DNA of 5,676 nt. Source: JAGVXD01 sp964554415. GTDB taxonomy: Archaea; Nanobdellota; Nanobdellia; Pacearchaeales; GW2011-AR1. Below, in pieces: positions 1 to 5,491 of this stretch (the first letter of the stretch is position 1; every line of letters begins with the position of its first letter). Under the pieces are notes generated by a model. It made no database searches. It was not told the origin of the DNA and saw only the letters and a program-made list of their open reading frames with translations. Made by a program: the position numbers and the translations under genes. The stretch lies in the NCBI GenBank assembly GCA_964554415.1, contig CAZKON010000042.1, positions 1 to 5,676 of the forward strand, read 5' to 3'.

Positions 1-22
1 AAGATTCAATTGCCAGAATCTT
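1..22. terminator. Small perfect hairpin past the end of the thiC-like/methyltransferase operon
   Basis: A 7-bp perfect inverted repeat (AAGATTC at 1-7, GAATCTT at 16-22) with an 8-nt loop lies 14 bp beyond the stop codon of the minus-strand methyltransferase. Its position suggests a 3' end or transcript-stabilising hairpin, but the structure touches the window edge, so its full length and any following T-run cannot be seen. The arms share the GATTC/GAATC core with the hairpins after rtcB. Confidence 0.3.
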
Positions 23-36
23 GATGTAGCGAAGGC

Positions 37-915
37 TTAGGAAATCTCTTTATCTAATATCCAAGAAGAGAATTTTTGTTTCCACTTATTCCACCCATCC
101 GGAAATTCGTCTCTTTCATCTTGAGTGATTTTAGTTTTAACAATTTTTACCCCTTCTCCTGGCTCTATATTAACAATATATGAATGTAAATGAGTAATCT
201 CATTTCTTCTTAATTCATCTTTCCATTCTTTTACCCTATATTGTTTGAAAGAAGCGATAAATTCTTCAAGAGGCAATGGTTCAGAATACATATTTATCAT
301 TGTTACTTTTCTATTTTTAAGATTCTGCTTTAGAATTTCTTCCAAAATTGTTGTCTTTTGACTTCCAAATGTTAAAGAGTACAGTTGCATTCTTCCTCTT
401 GGTTTTAGGTAAGTTTCTGCCTGTTCTATGATTTTTCTCACAAGATAAAGCCCGTCAGCTTCTCCATTGCTGTGTAGTGCGGCTCGAAGATTATTGGGGA
501 TTGGAACAAATGGCGGATGAGTTACAATATAGTCAAACAATCTTTCCTTGACAGGCTCAAATGTATCCCCTTGCTTAAACTCAATGTTTTTTATAGTATT
601 TCTTGCGGCATTTCTTCTTGCAAATTCTAATGCTCTCTGGCTAATATCTGTGGCTATGACTATTGAAGCTTTATCAGAAATATAGATTCCCAAAACTCCT
701 GAACCTGTGCAAAGGTCTAAAGCAACATCGCCTTCTCTGACAAGTAAGTGATTAACTAAATAATGAACCCCACTTCCTGGATAAATTGGAAGAACATTAT
801 CCTCTCTTTTGTTGTCCTTTCTGTCTGTTTCAATATGTTTACCTTTGTAACTGAATAGTTCTGTTCCTTTATTTGTTAATTTTACTCTAATTTCTTGTCT
901 TGGAAAGATTTTCAT
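37..915 (-). CDS. Class I SAM-dependent methyltransferase, HemK/PrmC-like fold
   Basis: A 292-residue protein with a Rossmann-type methyltransferase core. Motif I is DLCTGSGVLGI (residues 67-77), the acidic end of strand beta2 is D90, and an acidic residue follows at D117 (QGDTF). Motif IV reads VTHPPFVP (131-138), where the family normally has (N/D)PP(Y/F); members use that motif to place an amide or exocyclic amine for N-methylation. The first residue is His here, confirmed in the nucleotides, so substrate chemistry may differ. Residues 200-292 are a charged C-terminal extension that I do not recognise. The gene begins 18 bp after the thiC-like stop on the same strand, so co-transcription is likely; no clear Shine-Dalgarno sequence precedes the ATG. 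The fold is secure. The substrate (release-factor glutamine, rRNA/tRNA base or small molecule) is unknown, so no symbol is given. Confidence 0.85.
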   Translation of the reverse strand: MKIFPRQEIRVKLTNKGTELFSYKGKHIETDRKDNKREDNVLPIYPGSGVHYLVNHLLVREGDVALDLCTGSGVLGIYISDKASIVIATDISQRALEFARRNAARNTIKNIEFKQGDTFEPVKERLFDYIVTHPPFVPIPNNLRAALHSNGEADGLYLVRKIIEQAETYLKPRGRMQLYSLTFGSQKTTILEEILKQNLKNRKVTMINMYSEPLPLEEFIASFKQYRVKEWKDELRRNEITHLHSYIVNIEPGEGVKIVKTKITQDERDEFPDGWNKWKQKFSSWILDKEIS

Positions 916-933
916 GAAGTGCTGAACTTATTG

Positions 934-2367
934 TTAATCAATTTTCTGCAGGACATTCTCTTCTCTATTCATCAATAAACCCATCATTCTCGTATGGGGA
1001 CATTGAGGACCACAAATCGTGCAAGGCTTATGCGAATTGCCTAATCGTTCAGCCACATCTTTTAACGCAGGTGACTTAGTTACTGAAATATTATACTGAT
1101 CCTGCCAGAGATTTGAGCCTCTTGCATTTGCCATCTTTTTTTGCCTTTCAGGAAACTCCTTATTAGAGTCTAATTCAATGCACCGCGTTGTGTGCCCTGC
1201 ATGCACTGCCGATAATATAGCTTCGGAGCCACGCTTGCAATCTTCGAGTTTTGGATTATGAATATGTTCTGCAGGAGTTATGTAACATTGAAAAGCGCTT
1301 CCTGCTCTTGACGCTTCAACAGTACCATATGCATGAGTCAAATGATCCCATCCAGGCAGAACATCATCAACGATAGGACCCATATAATACACGGGGGCGT
1401 TATCTACAAAAGAACGTAAAAAAGTTACATGTTTGTTGATTTTATGCAGAGCTGTATGGCCTGGACCCTCAACGATTCTTTGTACATCTCTTCTCCGTAG
1501 CTCATCGGCAATCGAACTGAACTCTTCCAATTCAATTACTTCTATTTCATCAAGCGTATGACAAATAGAGCCTGGCCTAAAACCATCTCCGAGAGAAACA
1601 ACTACATCGTACGATTTTGCTATTTCCGCTATTTTGTCTATCGCTTGTACATAAGGATTTTCACTTTTTGAATGATGCAACATCCATTCAGTTATCATTG
1701 CTCCGCCTCTGCTCACTATAGGCATAGAGCCCCTCTTCTTTCCGTGTCTTAAAAAAACATCAATAGCTTTTCTCGTTATCCCGGGTCGTATAGTAATATA
1801 GGAACATTCTGCTTTTGCATGATACTCAAAACCCTCTACAAAATCATCAACAGTCATTTCTTTAATACTTTTACCACGTTCACGGGCAGTGATAAGCGTG
1901 ATGTATTGGTCAACTTTTCCCTGAGGTATTCTAGTTTCAGCAATTATGTTGGAGAACATAGACCATAACTTACTAGAGCCAAGATTGTAACTATTGCTCA
2001 AATCCATTGAGGTGGAAATGCCCATCTCTTCAAACAATTTCACTTTTGCGAGTTCGTCTTCTAATCCGGATGTTGTTGAGCCATTTTTGTCGGCGATTCC
2101 ATAATTTCCATTCGTTCTCGGTCCAATGCCATTTTTCAAAATAACCGGCTCTACATTTTGGTGATTATTGTTGGCTAAAATAACTGCCTTACCATTCAAT
2201 AAATCACTTGCCAATAATCTGGCTCGCTCTTCAAAAGAGAGACCATAACCATATTCAAATGTCTCATCGAGAACGCCCCTATGAGAATGCAATGCACTTT
2301 CTATTTTTTTAGGCACATTGCCGCCCTGTTTGAGATATCTTCTGGCTTCAGAGATTAAGTCTGCCAT
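934..2367 (-). CDS. thiC: ThiC-superfamily radical SAM enzyme (phosphomethylpyrimidine synthase or divergent paralogue)
   Basis: A 477-residue protein with the ThiC architecture. Classical ThiC converts aminoimidazole ribotide into hydroxymethylpyrimidine phosphate for thiamine synthesis, using a 4Fe-4S cluster and SAM. Recognisable elements are ANNNH (65-69), TNGNYG (85-90), IVSRGG (217-222), SLGDGFRPGS (258-267), EGPGH (300-304) and PGWDHLTHAYG (338-348); the His residues of the last two match the family's metal-binding histidines. C449, C452 and C456 near the C-terminus are the likely cluster ligands. Several motifs deviate: MDLSNSYNL replaces the usual DLSTG, IPQGKVDQY replaces P(I/V)GTVPxYQ, and TIRPG (192-196) replaces T(I/V)H(A/C)G, losing a substrate-site His. 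The cluster spacing is CX2CX3C rather than the CX2CX4C I know from ThiC. Family membership is very likely; whether it makes the thiamine pyrimidine is open. MADL is chosen as the start because an in-frame TAG lies immediately upstream and the N-terminal length suits archaeal homologues. It is first in a probable operon with the methyltransferase. Confidence 0.88.
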   Translation of the reverse strand: MADLISEARRYLKQGGNVPKKIESALHSHRGVLDETFEYGYGLSFEERARLLASDLLNGKAVILANNNHQNVEPVILKNGIGPRTNGNYGIADKNGSTTSGLEDELAKVKLFEEMGISTSMDLSNSYNLGSSKLWSMFSNIIAETRIPQGKVDQYITLITARERGKSIKEMTVDDFVEGFEYHAKAECSYITIRPGITRKAIDVFLRHGKKRGSMPIVSRGGAMITEWMLHHSKSENPYVQAIDKIAEIAKSYDVVVSLGDGFRPGSICHTLDEIEVIELEEFSSIADELRRRDVQRIVEGPGHTALHKINKHVTFLRSFVDNAPVYYMGPIVDDVLPGWDHLTHAYGTVEASRAGSAFQCYITPAEHIHNPKLEDCKRGSEAILSAVHAGHTTRCIELDSNKEFPERQKKMANARGSNLWQDQYNISVTKSPALKDVAERLGNSHKPCTICGPQCPHTRMMGLLMNREENVLQKID

Positions 2368-2421
2368 CTAAAGAAAAGTCCTCTGCTTTTGTTCTTGTAT
2401 CGCAATACTTATTGTTGTCAT
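2368..2421 (-). CDS. Putative 17-aa leader ORF abutting the thiC-like start (TAGATG)
   Basis: On the minus strand an ATG at 2421-2419 opens a 17-codon frame, MTTISIAIQEQKQRTFL, whose TAG stop (2370-2368) is followed with no gap by the thiC-like ATG. The upstream ATG lies 25.5 bp from the centre of a TATA-like element, the position expected for the first nucleotide of a leaderless archaeal mRNA. If transcription starts there, ribosomes could enter at this ATG and reach the thiC-like gene by stop-start coupling. The peptide resembles nothing I know. It may be a regulatory leader peptide or merely untranslated leader that happens to be open; the in-frame TAG could also be read as an N-terminal extension interrupted by a stop. 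Confidence 0.35.
   Translation of the reverse strand: MTTISIAIQEQKQRTFL
2379..2383 (-). promoter_or_regulatory. Possible Shine-Dalgarno sequence for the thiC-like gene
   Basis: The minus strand reads GAGGA 11 nt before the thiC-like ATG, inside the upstream leader ORF. The spacing is slightly long, but the match to the archaeal 16S 3' end (CCUCC) is good. It supports initiation at MADL, either independently or by reinitiation after the leader ORF. Confidence 0.45.
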
Positions 2422-2442
2422 ACCCTTCTCGCAAATAACACC

Positions 2443-2450
2443 TTTATCTA
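2443..2450 (-). promoter_or_regulatory. TATA-like box for the thiC-like operon
   Basis: The minus strand reads TAGATAAA, centred at 2446.5. This is 25.5 bp upstream of the leader-ORF ATG at 2421, the standard archaeal TATA-to-start distance. It is the mirror counterpart of the regulator's TATA box on the other side of the palindrome. The match to a consensus TATA box is only fair, and the A/T-rich centre of the palindrome (TTTTTATAAAAA) could serve instead, which would give a start near 2439. Confidence 0.5.
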
Positions 2451-2454
2451 TTTT

Positions 2455-2476
2455 TGTTGTTTTTATAAAAACAACA
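2455..2476. promoter_or_regulatory. Perfect 22-bp palindrome, probable operator between divergent promoters
   Basis: The half-site TGTTGTTTTTA (2455-2465) is followed directly by its exact reverse complement TAAAAACAACA (2466-2476). The palindrome fills the space between the two outward-facing TATA boxes (2443-2450 and 2479-2486), leaving 4 bp on one side and 2 bp on the other, so it covers the TFB-recognition region of both promoters. A dimeric regulator bound here should affect both transcripts; the adjacent TrmB-type protein is the obvious candidate. A further TTGTTGT copy stands at 2412-2418 in the thiC-side leader, 42 bp from the one at 2454-2460. Confidence 0.7.
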
Positions 2477-2478
2477 TA

Positions 2479-2486
2479 TTTATAAA
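2479..2486 (+). promoter_or_regulatory. TATA box of the TrmB-type regulator gene
   Basis: TTTATAAA centred at 2482.5 lies 25.5 bp before the regulator's ATG at 2508. This predicts transcription starting at or next to the A of the ATG, i.e. a leaderless mRNA, and no Shine-Dalgarno sequence precedes the gene. Confidence 0.75.
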
Positions 2487-2507
2487 CGCTTGCGACTTCC
2501 ATCCTAA

Positions 2508-3236
2508 ATGGCAGAAGAGCTTAAAATGCTGGGGCTCACCTCGCAGGAGATAGCGGTGTACGAAGCACTTGTTAAGCAAGGGCGCTCTCTTGCGAGTGAA
2601 ATAGCATCAACCACAAAGCTCAATCGCTCTTTTGTATATCATTGTTTGCAGGTGTTGGAAGAGAAAGGACTTGTAACGACAGTTGTTCTCAATAAGAAAC
2701 AGCGCTACACTGCCGCAAGTCCTTCACAGCTTCTCGGTTTGTTTAAAGAAAATGAAATAAAGCTCAAAGAATATGTTACAACACTAACGAAGAAAGAAGC
2801 AGTTCAACGTATTGATAAGCCGGATGTTCGGGTCTTTTACGGAAAAGAAGGCATGAAAACTGCTATTGAAGAAGAATTGAGCGCAAAAGAGCTGTTAATT
2901 ATAGGTTCAACATCTGACTTTCAAAAGAATCTTCCGTTTTATAGACCAGGATTCCACCTTCGGAGAATCGAGAAATCTATCCCTATGAAAGTCCTGTTTT
3001 ATGAAGAAGATGTGCTCTACAGTAGAGAAACAGCAAAAATGAAGTTCTCTGAAGTGCGTTTGATACCCAACCATCTTAAAATGCCGATGACGTTCGTTCT
3101 TTTCAACGATATCACTCTTTTTGCCTTCTGGGCTCCTGTCCCTCACACGATTCGGATTAAAAACAAAGAAACAACAGAGAGATTTAAAGAATATTTCAAA
3201 ATGCTCTGGTCAATCAGCAAACCGCTATCTTCTTAA
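2508..3236 (+). CDS. TrmB-family winged-helix transcriptional regulator
   Basis: A 242-residue protein. Residues about 7-55 (LGLTSQEIAVYEAL ... NRSFVYHCLQVLEEKGLV) form the TrmB-type helix-turn-helix, followed by a wing around 56-72 (KKQRYTAASP). A helical linker (about 73-100) leads to a C-terminal domain from about 107 (VRVFYGKEGMK) to 235, of the kind seen in archaeal TrmB-like proteins with an effector-sensing or phospholipase-D-like fold. The family contains repressors and activators of metabolic operons, often sugar-responsive; the ligand here is unknown. The start is fixed by a TATA box 25.5 bp upstream. The gene is divergent from the thiC-like operon and shares the palindromic region with it, which suggests autoregulation plus control of that operon. 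rtcB follows 22 bp downstream on the same strand. Confidence 0.85.
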   Translation: MAEELKMLGLTSQEIAVYEALVKQGRSLASEIASTTKLNRSFVYHCLQVLEEKGLVTTVVLNKKQRYTAASPSQLLGLFKENEIKLKEYVTTLTKKEAVQRIDKPDVRVFYGKEGMKTAIEEELSAKELLIIGSTSDFQKNLPFYRPGFHLRRIEKSIPMKVLFYEEDVLYSRETAKMKFSEVRLIPNHLKMPMTFVLFNDITLFAFWAPVPHTIRIKNKETTERFKEYFKMLWSISKPLSS

Positions 3237-3258
3237 ATCCCTCTAACCTACGACTCAT

Positions 3259-4674
3259 ATGATCAAGAAAATCTCCGAAAACATCTGGCAGATAGAGAAA
3301 GAAGACAAAATGCATGTTCCTGGAAAGCTCTTTGCATCAGATGTTTTGATGGAAAACATTAAAAAAGACAGCAAGACCATTGAACAGGTAAAGAATGTCG
3401 CACAACTGCGGGGTATTGTCGGAGAATCTATTGCAATGCCCGACGCGCATCAGGGCTACGGTTTTTGCATCGGCGGCGTCGCCGCCTTCAATATAGAAAA
3501 TGGAATTATCTCGCCTGGCGGCGTCGGATACGATATCAATTGTGGCGTCCGTCTTCTGATAACTTCTCTACAAAAGGAAGAATTTCTTGTTAAGCGTAAA
3601 GAAGTAGTTACTCAAATAGCACGAGATGTCCCTTCGGGTGTCGGCAAAGAAAGTGAATTCTCTTTTGATGACAAAGAACTCGTACAAGTCCTAGAGAAAG
3701 GCGTTGCCTGGGCAGTCGAAAAGGGATATGCAACTAAAGAAGATCAGCAAAAAATCGAGGACTCTGGCTGCATTGCAGGCGCAGACGCAAGTAAAGTCTC
3801 TCCGCGCGCAAAAGCGCGCGGGCGTTCACAGCTTGGCTCTCTCGGCTCGGGAAATCACTTTCTTGAAATACAGGAAGTCGAGACGATTTTCGATAAAGAA
3901 ACAGCAAAATCTTTTAGTCTCGAGCTGGGACAAATCGTTGTTATGATTCACTCAGGCAGTCGTGGTCTCGGACATCAGACAGCTTCCGATTACATCATGA
4001 AAATGGAGAAGCAATATGGCTTCAAAAACCTCCCCGATAGGGAATTAATCTGTGCCCCCATACAATCTGCTCTTGGCAGAGAATACTGCGCAGCTATGGC
4101 CGCAGCAGCCAACTTCGCTTTTGTCAATCGCCAGCTCATGGTTTATCAGGTACGCAAAAGTTTCTCTAAATTTTTTCCTAAATCAGAATTGAAAACAGTG
4201 TATGACATCGCACATAACATCGCAAAGTTTGAAGAGCATCAAGTTGAGGGCAAGACCTGTACACTCTGCGTGCATCGTAAAGGCGCTACGCGTTCTTTCG
4301 GACCGGGAAGAAAAGAAATCCCTGCAATCTATCGTTCAATTGGCGGCCCCATCTTTATTCCTGGCAGCATGGGCACTTTTTCCTATATTCTTGTTGGAAC
4401 AAAAAAAGCAGAAGAGCTTTCCTTTGGCAGCACAGCTCACGGTGCAGGTCGAGTTCTTTCCCGTTCTTATGCAATAAAGAATTTCACTTCTGAACAAATA
4501 GAGAAAGAACTTGCAGCGCAAAACATCGTAATTAAAGCTGGCAGCAGAAAAGGTATAGTCGAAGAAGCGCCTGAAGCCTACAAGGATGTCAATGAAGTTG
4601 TCAGAGTTTCCGACGAGCTCGGTATTGGAAAAATGGTCGCGCGTTTAAAACCGCTGGCGGTTGTGAAGGGATAA
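3259..4674 (+). CDS. rtcB: RtcB, tRNA-splicing / RNA-repair ligase
   Basis: A full-length 471-residue RtcB. The family joins 2',3'-cyclic phosphate or 3'-phosphate RNA ends to 5'-OH ends with GTP and Mn2+, and in archaea it ligates tRNA exons after splicing-endonuclease cleavage. Visible signatures are AMPDAHQGYGFCIGG (59-73), GVGYDINCGVR (88-98) with metal ligands D92 and C95, LGSGNHFLE (195-203) with H200, HSGSRGLGHQ (231-240) with H231, YDIAHN (315-320) with H319, and the guanylylated His in AHGAGR (393-398, H394). All expected catalytic residues are present. No intein is inserted, unlike in some archaeal homologues. The start gives the typical MIKKISENIWQI N-terminus. It lies 22 bp after the TrmB-type gene with no clear Shine-Dalgarno; a weak TTAAAT at 3233-3238, about 24 bp upstream, could be its own TATA element, so operon membership is uncertain. 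Confidence 0.97.
   Translation: MIKKISENIWQIEKEDKMHVPGKLFASDVLMENIKKDSKTIEQVKNVAQLRGIVGESIAMPDAHQGYGFCIGGVAAFNIENGIISPGGVGYDINCGVRLLITSLQKEEFLVKRKEVVTQIARDVPSGVGKESEFSFDDKELVQVLEKGVAWAVEKGYATKEDQQKIEDSGCIAGADASKVSPRAKARGRSQLGSLGSGNHFLEIQEVETIFDKETAKSFSLELGQIVVMIHSGSRGLGHQTASDYIMKMEKQYGFKNLPDRELICAPIQSALGREYCAAMAAAANFAFVNRQLMVYQVRKSFSKFFPKSELKTVYDIAHNIAKFEEHQVEGKTCTLCVHRKGATRSFGPGRKEIPAIYRSIGGPIFIPGSMGTFSYILVGTKKAEELSFGSTAHGAGRVLSRSYAIKNFTSEQIEKELAAQNIVIKAGSRKGIVEEAPEAYKDVNEVVRVSDELGIGKMVARLKPLAVVKG
3802..3821. repeat. GC-rich perfect hairpin inside rtcB
   Basis: CCGCGCGC (3802-3809), a four-A loop and GCGCGCGG (3814-3821) form an 8-bp perfect inverted repeat within codons for the segment PRAKARG, beginning at residue 182. 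It is the most GC-rich stretch of an otherwise A/T-leaning gene. It may simply reflect Arg/Ala codons, but both arms would fold strongly in mRNA. Confidence 0.5.
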
Positions 4675-4747
4675 ACGCACAAGAAAAATTGCAGCGTTAC
4701 TTCTCTTGACGGACAGCTCTTATTTAGAACAGATGAAAGCCACATTA

Positions 4748-4791
4748 TGGAGAATTCTGATGATTACATCACAAAGAATCAGAATTCTCCA
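4748..4791. repeat. Hairpin 1 downstream of rtcB (14-bp perfect stem)
   Basis: The arms 4748-4761 and 4778-4791 are exact reverse complements around a 16-nt loop, with core GAGAATTCTG / CAGAATTCTC. It lies 73 bp after the rtcB stop. Its core matches that of hairpin 2 at 9 of 10 positions, and the one difference is compensated across the stem, which indicates a base-paired function or duplication with retained symmetry. Positions 4675-4747 hold no gene or clear structure that I can see. Confidence 0.8.
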
Positions 4792-4792
4792 G

Positions 4793-4839
4793 ACAGAGGA
4801 TTCTGAAACAATAATGCTTCAATCAACAGAATCCTCTGT
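4793..4839. repeat. Hairpin 2 downstream of rtcB (13-bp perfect stem)
   Basis: ACAGAGGATTCTG (4793-4805) and CAGAATCCTCTGT (4827-4839) pair perfectly around a 21-nt loop, one nucleotide after hairpin 1. It leads into an oligo-T tract and probably belongs to the 3' end of the rtcB transcript, although a separate small RNA is possible. Because its arms resemble those of hairpin 1, the right arm of hairpin 1 and the left arm of hairpin 2 could also pair with each other. Confidence 0.8.
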
Positions 4840-4853
4840 ACATGGTATGTTGG

Positions 4854-4861
4854 TTTTTTTT
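4854..4861 (+). terminator. Oligo-T terminator of the rtcB transcript
   Basis: Eight consecutive T residues follow hairpin 2 by 14 nt and end just before the stop codon of the convergent gene. Archaeal RNA polymerase terminates at T-runs, so this is the probable 3' end for rtcB. No equivalent T-run exists nearby on the minus strand for the opposing gene. Confidence 0.6.
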
Positions 4862-4863
4862 AC

Positions 4864-5439
4864 CTAAAAACACTTCTTTTTCTTTAAATAATTCACAAGT
4901 TCAGAACTAACAAAAGGCTTCTTATCAATGATTCTATAGCGATAAGGAAGCTGCACAGATTCAATGTCATTTATTTCAATTTCTATTGTGTCCTGAAATT
5001 GCAGCTTTTCAAGTTTTCTGCCTTTAACAATCTCCGAAACAACAAGAACAGCATTATCTGTGCTCATCTGCTCTGTGCCAATGTTCCTAACTTGTGCATA
5101 TGGAATAAAACGCGTAAGTTCTGTCTTAGTGCGCTGTTTAGGGGGATAATCGCCAAGAATGCCCCCAAAGATGAAATATCTAAAGAGTTTAGCTTCAAAA
5201 ACATCAAGAGTCTTATGAGCCGCAGGATCCAAGACACAAACATTGTTCAGCTTCATTTCCCTAATTGACTGCGAGAAAACTTGGCCATATAGCATAAGTA
5301 TTTTTTTGTTTTTATCTGTCTTTAAGTTGGTGAACCAAAGATTATTTTTTCCAACAGTTCGCGAGATATTTTTGTATTCAATCAAACACCATTCAAAAAT
5401 CTCAGGTTCAATATGTTCTATAATAAAAATTGTTCGCAT
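4864..5439 (-). CDS. SFM1-like SPOUT methyltransferase (DUF431 family)
   Basis: A 191-residue protein that aligns by eye along its length with the family of yeast Sfm1, a SPOUT-fold enzyme that methylates an arginine of ribosomal protein Rps3. Matching features are the N-terminal IIEHIEPEIFEW (6-17), VCVLDP (67-72), the hallmark FGGILGDYPPKQRTKTELT (91-109), RNIGTEQMSTDNAV (118-131, the SAM-binding knot region in this family) and LPYRYRI near 164-170. Archaeal members are usually annotated only as putative SAM-dependent methyltransferases, so the target (ribosomal protein or RNA) is not known. The start agrees with the family N-terminus and with a TATA-like box 25.5 bp upstream, predicting a leaderless mRNA. 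The C-terminus ends in a lysine run, KKKKCF. The gene converges with rtcB and is divergent from tRNA-Ser. Confidence 0.85.
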   Translation of the reverse strand: MRTIFIIEHIEPEIFEWCLIEYKNISRTVGKNNLWFTNLKTDKNKKILMLYGQVFSQSIREMKLNNVCVLDPAAHKTLDVFEAKLFRYFIFGGILGDYPPKQRTKTELTRFIPYAQVRNIGTEQMSTDNAVLVVSEIVKGRKLEKLQFQDTIEIEINDIESVQLPYRYRIIDKKPFVSSELVNYLKKKKCF

Positions 5440-5458
5440 AGACGATAAACAAAGATAA

Positions 5459-5470
5459 GGTTAATAAACC
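5459..5470. promoter_or_regulatory. Shared bidirectional TATA element for tRNA-Ser and the SFM1-like gene
   Basis: GGTTAATAAACC lies at the middle of the 52-bp gap and is nearly symmetric (GGTT...AACC around AATA). Its centre (5464.5) is 25.5 bp from the minus-strand ATG at 5439 and 27.5 bp from the first base of the tRNA at 5492. It can be read as TTAATAAA toward the tRNA and TTTATTAA toward the protein gene. No other good TATA candidate is seen at the right distance for either gene. Confidence 0.6.
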
Positions 5471-5491
5471 ATTTGCTCATTTTGTTGGTAT

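Noticed and set aside
2368..2439. TPP riboswitch upstream of the thiC-like gene
   Set aside because: The conserved CUGAGA and the second thiamine-box sequence are absent, and the predicted leader of about 55-70 nt is too short for the element.
2907..3146. 79-aa minus-strand ORF
   Set aside because: It lies wholly inside the TrmB-type gene on the opposite strand, with low-complexity cysteine/histidine content typical of a shadow frame.
3704..4521. Alternative-frame ORFs of 80, 91 and 61 aa
   Set aside because: All lie inside rtcB, whose catalytic motifs are intact across the region.
4745..4810. C/D box small RNA
   Set aside because: TGATGA at 4758-4763 and CTGA at 4803-4806 resemble C and D boxes, but no D'/C' pair lies between them and the boxes fall within the perfect hairpin arms.
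4999..5458. Two plus-strand ORFs of 89 and 71 aa
   Set aside because: Both are antisense frames of the well-supported SFM1-like gene.
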